39,072 nt of DNA from Lutispora sp. (GTDB lineage Bacteria; Bacillota; Clostridia; Lutisporales; Lutisporaceae), in assembly GCA_028709965.1 (NCBI GenBank), contig JAQUTA010000005.1:16625-55696 (forward strand). Reading direction: 5' to 3'. The position numbers were made by a program, and so were the translations under genes. Positions 33,129-39,072 of this stretch are shown here, one piece after another (positions within the stretch are counted from its first letter, which is position 1; every line of letters begins with the position of its first letter). Below the pieces are notes generated by a model. The model saw only the letters and a program-made list of their open reading frames with translations, was not told the DNA's origin and made no database searches.

Positions 33129-34511
33129 ATGTTTTTATCAGATAACATAAAAACTGTCCACTTTATTGGCATTGGTGGCATCAGCATGAGTGGTCTTGCA
33201 GAAATATTATTAGATGCCGGATATAATGTTTCAGGTTCGGATATTCAAGACAGCTCAATTATACGAAAGCTAAAAAGAGATGGTGCATTAATAACCATGC
33301 CTCACAATGCAGAAAGTGTAATAGGAGCAGACTTAGCGGTATATACCTCTGCAGTCAAAGATGATAATCCAGAAATCATAAAGGCAAAAGAACTGAACAT
33401 ACCTTTAATGGATAGAGCAACTTTCTTGGGAAAAATAATGAAAGAATATTCTTATGGCATTGCTGTTGCAGGCTGCCATGGCAAAACCACCAGCACTTCT
33501 ATGGTATCAATTATTTTCAAAAACGCAGGCTTAGACCCTACAGTGCTATTAGGCGGCGAACTAGATGCCATCGGAGGCAATGTAAGGATTGGTAAAAGCT
33601 CGTATTTCATCACAGAAGCCTGTGAGTATATGGAGAACTTTTTGAAGTTCTATCCTTACTTTGGGGTAATACTTAATATTGATGAAGATCATCTTGATTA
33701 TTTCAAGGGACTCCAACATATAAAGGAAACATTTATAAAATTTGCACAGCTCATACCCAAGGAAGGTTGTCTTTCCCTATGTGCTGATAACAGTCATGCA
33801 ATGGAGGTTTTAAACCATGTTAACTGCAATGTTGTAACCTTCGGTATTGAAAGTGAAGCAGATTATATGGCAAAAGATATAGAGTTTGATAAATTTGGTC
33901 ATCCTTCCTTTAGAGTTATTAGAAGAGGAGAAGATTTAGGTATCTTTAAGTTAAGAACACCAGGCTTTCATAATATATTGAACTCATTATCAGCTTTGAC
34001 TGTATCTGACTTCTTCGGTATATCAACTAAGATTACCAAAGACAGTTTATTAGAATTCGTAGGGACTCATAGAAGATTTGATATTAAAGGCACACTAAAT
34101 GACATCACAGTAATTGATGATTATGCCCATCATCCTACTGAGATAAGGGTGACTTTGAATGCAGCGAGAAAATTTCCCCATAATAAGCTTTGGTGCATAT
34201 TCCAACCCCACACCTATACAAGGACTAAGCATTTGATGAAGGAATTTGCAGGCTCTTTTCATGATGCTGATCATGTAATAATAACGGATATTTATGCAGC
34301 CAGAGAAAAAGATACGGGAGAGATTCATTCAAAGGATTTGGCTGATGAGGCCAATAATATAAGCGGCAATGTGATATATATGAAGGAATTCGCTGATATA
34401 GCTGAGTATGTAGCTAAGAATGCTGAGCCGGGAGATATGATAATGACGGTGGGAGCCGGGAGCATAACCAATCTAGGACCAATGATTATTGAGAAGTTGC
34501 ATCAAACATAA
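33129..34511 (+). CDS. murC: UDP-N-acetylmuramate--L-alanine ligase
   Basis: ATP-dependent addition of the first L-Ala to UDP-MurNAc in peptidoglycan synthesis. The Rossmann glycine motif HFIGIGGISMSG is at 11-22, the P-loop GCHGKTTST at 115-123, the central HRRFD (THRRFDIKG) and DDYAHHPTEI near residues 330-345. 460 residues, typical. The only plus-strand gene in the window. GGGAG precedes the ATG by about ten bases. Its last 26 bases overlap the 3' end of the oppositely oriented aroE, with no terminator between them. A single-gene unit. Confidence 0.97.
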   Translation: MFLSDNIKTVHFIGIGGISMSGLAEILLDAGYNVSGSDIQDSSIIRKLKRDGALITMPHNAESVIGADLAVYTSAVKDDNPEIIKAKELNIPLMDRATFLGKIMKEYSYGIAVAGCHGKTTSTSMVSIIFKNAGLDPTVLLGGELDAIGGNVRIGKSSYFITEACEYMENFLKFYPYFGVILNIDEDHLDYFKGLQHIKETFIKFAQLIPKEGCLSLCADNSHAMEVLNHVNCNVVTFGIESEADYMAKDIEFDKFGHPSFRVIRRGEDLGIFKLRTPGFHNILNSLSALTVSDFFGISTKITKDSLLEFVGTHRRFDIKGTLNDITVIDDYAHHPTEIRVTLNAARKFPHNKLWCIFQPHTYTRTKHLMKEFAGSFHDADHVIITDIYAAREKDTGEIHSKDLADEANNISGNVIYMKEFADIAEYVAKNAEPGDMIMTVGAGSITNLGPMIIEKLHQT

Positions 34512-35337
34512 CATCGACAGGAGCTTCCACCCCTGTCCATATTTCAAATGCCTGAGCCCCTTGATATACCAGCATGCCCAGGCCTGATAAGGTTTTGCAG
34601 CCTATCTTCTCAGCTTCTTGAAGAAGTTTTGTTTTCTTTGGATTATACACCACATCACAGACAATGAGATTGCTATGCAACAAGCCTTTATCTATAGACA
34701 TTTCATCTGCATTTGGATAAGTCCCCACATTAGTGGTATTTATAAATATATCAGCTTCTTTCAAAGCCTCTGCCATATTCTCATACACCATTGGAACAGC
34801 TATGCTGGAATTTCCAAATTGGCTGTTTATGTCTACCACCAAAGCTGCTGCTTTTTCATAGGTTCTATTACAAATATACAGCTTATTAACTTTATTCATT
34901 GCCAAAGTCATTGAAATTGCCCTTGAAGCACCACCACTGCCGAGAATAAATATTTTCTTGCCTTCTGCTCTAAGACCCAGACCTGCTTCAAAAGAACGCA
35001 AAAAACCTATCCCATCCGTATTGTAACCTTTCAGCTTCCCATCCTCTATCAGAACTGTATTTACAGCTCCTATAGATTTTGCAAGGCTGTCTATCTCATC
35101 TAAATATTTAATAATCTCTATTTTATAAGGTATTGTCACATTGAAGCCGCTAAAATTCATTTTAGGCATAGCTTTTACAACTGTTTCTAAATCTTCGGCT
35201 TTTACCTCTATAGGAATGTATAAATTATTTATTTCCTGGCTTTGAAAAGCAGCATTTTGCATAGCAGGCGATATGCTATGGCCTAAAGGGTAGCCTAGTA
35301 ATCCTATTAATTTTGTTTTTGAATTTATGTTTGTCAT
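34486..35337 (-). CDS. aroE: Shikimate dehydrogenase
   Basis: NADPH-dependent reduction of 3-dehydroshikimate to shikimate in aromatic amino-acid synthesis. N-terminal GYPLGHSISPAMQNAAF with the catalytic region ending NVTIPYK (Lys in the TIPYK motif), the nucleotide-binding GSGGASRAI near 130-138, and C-terminal GLGMLVYQGAQAFEIW. 283 residues, usual. AAGGAGG nine bases upstream of the ATG. It starts 11 bases after the large VWA gene, so probably belongs to the same operon although the functions are unrelated. The 3' end overlaps murC. Confidence 0.95.
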   Translation of the reverse strand: MTNINSKTKLIGLLGYPLGHSISPAMQNAAFQSQEINNLYIPIEVKAEDLETVVKAMPKMNFSGFNVTIPYKIEIIKYLDEIDSLAKSIGAVNTVLIEDGKLKGYNTDGIGFLRSFEAGLGLRAEGKKIFILGSGGASRAISMTLAMNKVNKLYICNRTYEKAAALVVDINSQFGNSSIAVPMVYENMAEALKEADIFINTTNVGTYPNADEMSIDKGLLHSNLIVCDVVYNPKKTKLLQEAEKIGCKTLSGLGMLVYQGAQAFEIWTGVEAPVDVMFDATSQ

Positions 35338-35348
35338 GATAGGCCTCC

Positions 35349-38078
35349 TTACTTATTTTTCTTACTCTTAAGCAATGCCGCTGTATCCAGAGTACTGCCA
35401 GCAGTCTTGCTTTTCTCATTCTTGGTTTCCTTATCCGTTTCTTCTTTTATAATCTTCTTATGCTTTTCATCATTATTTTCAGTTTTTCGTTCTAGAACAG
35501 CGTCTTTTTTTATAGACTTAACTTTCTTTTTTGCCAACCTATCCACAGGCAGCTTCAATCTTCTTAGTGCTATGTCCACTAAAAACGCAAATAAAGCCAA
35601 TAACAACATGGGGAAGGTCAGATCCAATCTTCCTCTTACAGGAGCGATAGAACCTTGGAATACTTCTGATGAATCCTTAATATATTTTCCTCCCGACTCC
35701 AATACCAGCCGTTCCAATTTATCGCTGCTGGCATCCATGGAATATTCAGGAGAGTATTGGGCAGATATTCCCGTGCTAACAGCACTTTGTATTTCTCCGT
35801 CCTTGCTTTGAACTGCTTTTATGAGATATGCCCCCGTATCATCTATTCTAAATTGGCCTTTGTAATGTCCAGGCGCCTCTGCATTGAGAGGTATTTCAAT
35901 GGCTTCGAGAGATGGAGTGGTTATTACGGCTTTGGTATCCATAGTTTCCTTGCTATTTTTTTGCTTTACGCTTATCTCTCCAAAGCCTCCCTGTATCCGT
36001 GTCTCCACCTCCAAGTCCTCACTGGAGTAATTCTCTATAGTCCAATTGATCAAGTTGTTCCAAAGAGCAGGGTTATCCTCCCAGTTTACATAATTGCCGC
36101 TCCATTTTCCGCTCATATCCGAATTCCAAGCAGCAGTCTTGCCCAGGCCATACTGCCAAAGGGTCAATATAGGATCCCCTTCATCGCTCTCTAAAAGCAC
36201 CCTTGCAGCATCCTTGGGGCTTGCTGCAATATAGCCCAGAAGCTTGGGCATTCCTTTTCTCACCGCATCCTCTATAACAGGGTGAGGGAATGCAACTCTA
36301 GGTGTAAATTCTCTATTATTCAGATATGCCCTAGCTGCCATAAAGGTTTCCTTGGCAAATATAGTAGGTATATTGGAATACTCATCTGTTACATAGAATC
36401 TTCCCCCGGCCTTTTGGGATATATATTCCAAAAGGTTTACATCCGCGTCACGACCTGCAGCTACTGTTGAAATTGTTATGCCTGATTTCTCCGCTTCCTC
36501 CAAAAGCTTGTCGTAACCGGTCTTTTCTGCTTGACCATCCGTTAAAAGAATTATATGCTTTATCTTGCTTTTTTGGCTCTTCATGCTTTTTACTGCTTCT
36601 TCCAAAGCGGGCAATATGCTGGTGCCTCCGCCTTGCCTAATGGTTCCTATATCATTTCTCAAAGCTTCTCTGTCCGTGGGTTTTTGAGGCTTTACTACCC
36701 AATACTGAGCGTCATCAAAAGCCAAAACCCCTATTTCATCATTGTCCCTTAAGGAGTCCAATACCCTGGCAGCGGCTTCCTTGGCCAAATCCAGCTTGGT
36801 TATTCCCCCGCTGGCCTCCGACATACTGCCTGATTTATCTATGACTGTGATGATTGACATGTCCGGAATGGTCTTCTTGCCTTTCAGCTCCATGTTTACG
36901 GGTAGCACCTTTTCTAAAGAGGTTTTAAAATATCCCCCCAAAGCGAAGGAATCATCTCCCCCTGAAGCTATTAGCCCTCCTCCAAAATCCCTCACGTAAG
37001 GCTCAAGGGCTTTTAAAAACCCGTCACTCAGATTTTCTGCAGAGACATTAGCCAATATAACTGTCTTGTATTGCGCCAAAGACTGCAAATCTGCAGGAGC
37101 AGAATGGGCGTTGGCTCTTTTGTAAGTTGCCTTTGCGCCATCCAGTATTTTGGCTATTTCGTTCCCTTCACCCTCTTTATCCTCCAGAAGCAATATCATT
37201 GGCCTATCCAATACATTGAGAAAGGATGAAGCTTCATTGTTTCTCATTTCTATATCCAAATCAGCCTCTATGACAGCCCTGTAGGTTTTAAAGCCTCTTG
37301 CATCAGCCTTATCTTTAAAAACAAATCTATTATCCCCTTTTGTGATTTCTACGTTCTCCTCAGCAGCCTTCATAGCCCCATCAAATAGTGTGAGTTTGCC
37401 TGATGTATTCACATTGCTTTTTATGCTGACCCCAATATTAAATTCTTCGCCAATATTTAGGGTTTGCGGCACAGTAAGGCTTATGGCAGACACCTCGTTG
37501 CCTTTTTGTCTCTCTATTTTCAAAACCTTAAAGTCCACTCCCTTTTCTTTGAGAGTCCCGGCAATATTGCTGCTGTTTCCTTCATTTTCCTCACCATCAC
37601 TTATGAGCACTATCCTCTTTTTGCTCTTATCAGGCAACACAGATAAAGCTGCGTTCATAGCTTTTTCTATATTGGTGTACTTGCCTCCCTGCCCGCTGCT
37701 TATGGAATCAAAAGCAGGCTCCTTTGAAAGAAAATTCTCCATGGTAGGCTCTTCTCCAAAGGATATGACCCCTGCTTCATCCTTATCCTTCATATGTTCT
37801 ATAGCTTTTTTGATGAAGCTTTCCCCATCTTTTTTATGCTCTGTCATGCTATCAGAGCCGTCCATCAAAAAAATGGTCGCAGTATCATCTATGTTCCATG
37901 TAATACCTATGCCGGCCAAAGATAGTATGAGAAAAGAAAATGTAACAAACCTTGCTGCCAGTATTATAGCTTTCTTAGTTTTCCCTCGATGGTTCAAAGC
38001 TTTTGAGGTAACAAAAAGCAATGCTATTGCAGCAAATATGAGTAGAAGCCATATAGGCTTTGCAAAATCAATTACCAT
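35349..38078 (-). CDS. Large membrane protein with two VWA domains and a GATase-like segment
   Basis: 909 residues counted from the ATG at 38076-38078. In order: two N-terminal membrane segments (about 9-25 and 36-60), a first VWA-like domain with DGSDS (73-77) and ISDG, a beta-rich region, a glutamine-amidotransferase-like segment (RDFGGGLIASGGDDSFALGG, about 363-382), a second VWA domain with a complete MIDAS start DKSGSMS (414-420) and LLTDG (511-515), a further beta-rich region, a membrane segment at about 821-838, and a long Lys/Glu-rich tail. This is the BatA-like family often found with MoxR ATPases and DUF58 proteins; function in Firmicutes is unknown, cell-envelope assembly or stress is a guess. 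It overlaps the upstream gene by 11 bases (ATGGTAATTGA). The frame extends 14 codons upstream; the internal ATG is the better start. Confidence 0.85.
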   Translation of the reverse strand: MVIDFAKPIWLLLIFAAIALLFVTSKALNHRGKTKKAIILAARFVTFSFLILSLAGIGITWNIDDTATIFLMDGSDSMTEHKKDGESFIKKAIEHMKDKDEAGVISFGEEPTMENFLSKEPAFDSISSGQGGKYTNIEKAMNAALSVLPDKSKKRIVLISDGEENEGNSSNIAGTLKEKGVDFKVLKIERQKGNEVSAISLTVPQTLNIGEEFNIGVSIKSNVNTSGKLTLFDGAMKAAEENVEITKGDNRFVFKDKADARGFKTYRAVIEADLDIEMRNNEASSFLNVLDRPMILLLEDKEGEGNEIAKILDGAKATYKRANAHSAPADLQSLAQYKTVILANVSAENLSDGFLKALEPYVRDFGGGLIASGGDDSFALGGYFKTSLEKVLPVNMELKGKKTIPDMSIITVIDKSGSMSEASGGITKLDLAKEAAARVLDSLRDNDEIGVLAFDDAQYWVVKPQKPTDREALRNDIGTIRQGGGTSILPALEEAVKSMKSQKSKIKHIILLTDGQAEKTGYDKLLEEAEKSGITISTVAAGRDADVNLLEYISQKAGGRFYVTDEYSNIPTIFAKETFMAARAYLNNREFTPRVAFPHPVIEDAVRKGMPKLLGYIAASPKDAARVLLESDEGDPILTLWQYGLGKTAAWNSDMSGKWSGNYVNWEDNPALWNNLINWTIENYSSEDLEVETRIQGGFGEISVKQKNSKETMDTKAVITTPSLEAIEIPLNAEAPGHYKGQFRIDDTGAYLIKAVQSKDGEIQSAVSTGISAQYSPEYSMDASSDKLERLVLESGGKYIKDSSEVFQGSIAPVRGRLDLTFPMLLLALFAFLVDIALRRLKLPVDRLAKKKVKSIKKDAVLERKTENNDEKHKKIIKEETDKETKNEKSKTAGSTLDTAALLKSKKNK

Positions 38079-39072
38079 TAATATACACCATCCATTCTGC
38101 AGCAAGCAATAGCAATACAATAGTCAAAATAGAAGTGCGAAGGTTTAATCCTGTAGAGAAATACCCTCCAGCATTATTAAAGTTTCTCTCACCTTCCCAC
38201 TGGGCTTCAAAGGCTCTAGCTGCTTCTTCCCTGGGGAAGTTCACAGCAAATATTCTCTGGCCTTCGCTTTGACTGCTCTTGTATGAAAGCTTGTAAATTC
38301 CCACTTCTCCTGTATTGTCAAAGCCATAGGAAAGCAATTCCTTACTCATGCTCGTCTTATCGCCTTTAGGGTTTTCTATTACAGCTTCCTCAATATCATT
38401 AGAAAAGTTCAAAGAAATGGTTTCACCGCTGGAGTAATAAGGCTTTCCCTGTTCTTCCATATCCGTGAGATAAGCTGATATATTGTACATGAATATGGGA
38501 AAAGCAGTATTTAAAGCAAAGTCGCTGTCATGTATATCAAAAGCCATGTAGGCTATTTTTCTCTTTTCATAAACACCGGCTCCTGCTGCGATGTTTTGTC
38601 CCGTCTTCATCAAAGCATCAGCCCAATAGGGCTTCTCTATATTCTTCATCTTTCCTATATAAAAGCTGTAATCATCAATATGCTGATTCAAATCATGCCT
38701 CAATAGTTCTGCCTTGCCGCCGCCAATTGCTTCCTTTACCTCCAAGTAGGGATTCCCCGCTTCCGGATTGATAAAAAACAGGTTGCCACTTTGGGGCAAT
38801 TGGGCAGGCATTGTGCCATCAAATATATAAAGATCATATTTATCATCCGATATATTCACATCATTAGTCTTATATATCTCCAGTCCTTCTATGGAGCTGA
38901 GTGCCTTCTCAATAAACATGTTTTTCTGAGAAAAGAGAAGCACTGATTTGGGTTTTGTGCTTTGAAGCACCAAATAAGCCTTATTATCCTCCAATAAAGC
39001 ATCCTTTTCTGTAAGCTCTGCCCACAGATATTTATATTCCTTTGCTATTTCTTGGAATAGAATATTGCGGGA
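38068..39072 (-). CDS. BatA-like membrane protein, 5' end outside the window (partial)
   Basis: The frame is open to the window edge, so the gene continues past 39072. A TTG at 38992-38994 could be read as a start, but the 26 codons before it are open and look coding (ILFQEIAKEYKYLWAELTEK), so that start is unlikely. 334 residues are present: a mixed alpha/beta part with short motifs such as DLYIFDGTMPAQLPQSGNLF, a beta-rich domain (SGETISLNFSNDIEEAVIEN), and a C-terminal membrane segment SILTIVLLLLAAEWMVYING. The end resembles BatA/VWA membrane proteins, in which the N-terminal membrane helices and VWA domain would be in the missing part. It is coupled to the large VWA gene by an 11-base overlap; together they look like the distal genes of a MoxR-DUF58-VWA cluster. 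Confidence 0.65.
   Translation of the reverse strand, partial: SRNILFQEIAKEYKYLWAELTEKDALLEDNKAYLVLQSTKPKSVLLFSQKNMFIEKALSSIEGLEIYKTNDVNISDDKYDLYIFDGTMPAQLPQSGNLFFINPEAGNPYLEVKEAIGGGKAELLRHDLNQHIDDYSFYIGKMKNIEKPYWADALMKTGQNIAAGAGVYEKRKIAYMAFDIHDSDFALNTAFPIFMYNISAYLTDMEEQGKPYYSSGETISLNFSNDIEEAVIENPKGDKTSMSKELLSYGFDNTGEVGIYKLSYKSSQSEGQRIFAVNFPREEAARAFEAQWEGERNFNNAGGYFSTGLNLRTSILTIVLLLLAAEWMVYINGN

Noticed and set aside
37342-38112. Long plus-strand frame opposite the large VWA gene
   Set aside because: Antisense shadow of a strongly coding gene; hydrophobic, low-complexity translation and no ribosome site.

Overview
The window looks like chromosomal DNA of an anaerobic, endospore-forming, low-GC Firmicute of the Clostridia type. 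The evidence is the AT-rich sequence, strong GGAGG ribosome sites with some TTG/GTG starts, a dense block of sporulation genes, and anaerobe genes such as aldehyde:ferredoxin oxidoreductase, formate-THF ligase and a methylmalonyl-CoA mutase-like protein. I cannot name the genus. Almost everything is read from the minus strand; murC is the only plus-strand gene.

Read in the direction of transcription (right to left), the layout is as follows. (1) 39072-34486: a 5'-truncated BatA-like membrane protein, a large membrane protein with two VWA domains, and aroE. aroE overlaps the convergent murC (33129-34511, plus strand). (2) 32823-28740: a tungsten/AOR module made of an AOR gene behind a near-consensus sigma-54 promoter with an upstream palindrome, a MoaD/ThiS-like protein, a terminator, and a sigma-54-dependent GAF-PAS-AAA+-Fis activator. 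(3) 28684-12999: the core cluster known from the Bacillus purR-divIC region, in the same order: purR, spoVG, an odd Met/Cys-rich acidic small protein, glmU, prs, pth, mfd, prsA-like, spoVT, spoVB-like, mazG (yabN), hup, rqcP, yabP, yabQ, divIC, yabR. (4) 12922-10571: an insertion relative to Bacillus, with a Ppx/GppA gene, a six-gene tRNA operon (Leu, fMet, fMet, Met, Glu, Thr) and a peroxiredoxin-like gene that has lost all its cysteines. (5) 10277-2237: spoIIE, yabS (VWA), a YabT-like membrane kinase, tilS, hpt, ftsH, again in Bacillus order. (6) fhs and the N-terminus of a methylmalonyl-CoA mutase-like protein.

Several promoters of the sporulation cascade can be read by eye: a 21-bp-spaced Spo0A/sigma-A type promoter before spoIIE, a consensus sigma-H promoter before spoVG, a sigma-E-like site before yabP and a sigma-G-like site before spoVT. 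Ten intrinsic terminators divide the window into operons.

The strongest unexplained structure is a 133-bp three-hairpin element in two inverted copies (6152-6284 and 11082-11214). The copies flank the spoIIE-yabS-kinase-bcp segment. One copy supplies the last codons and stop of the kinase; the other sits where the peroxiredoxin promoter should be. Other points worth a second look are the cysteine-free peroxiredoxin, a terminator-like hairpin that hides the yabS ribosome site, the permuted MIDAS order in YabS, and the Met/Cys-rich protein. I did not find a CRISPR array, prophage, transposase or defence system.
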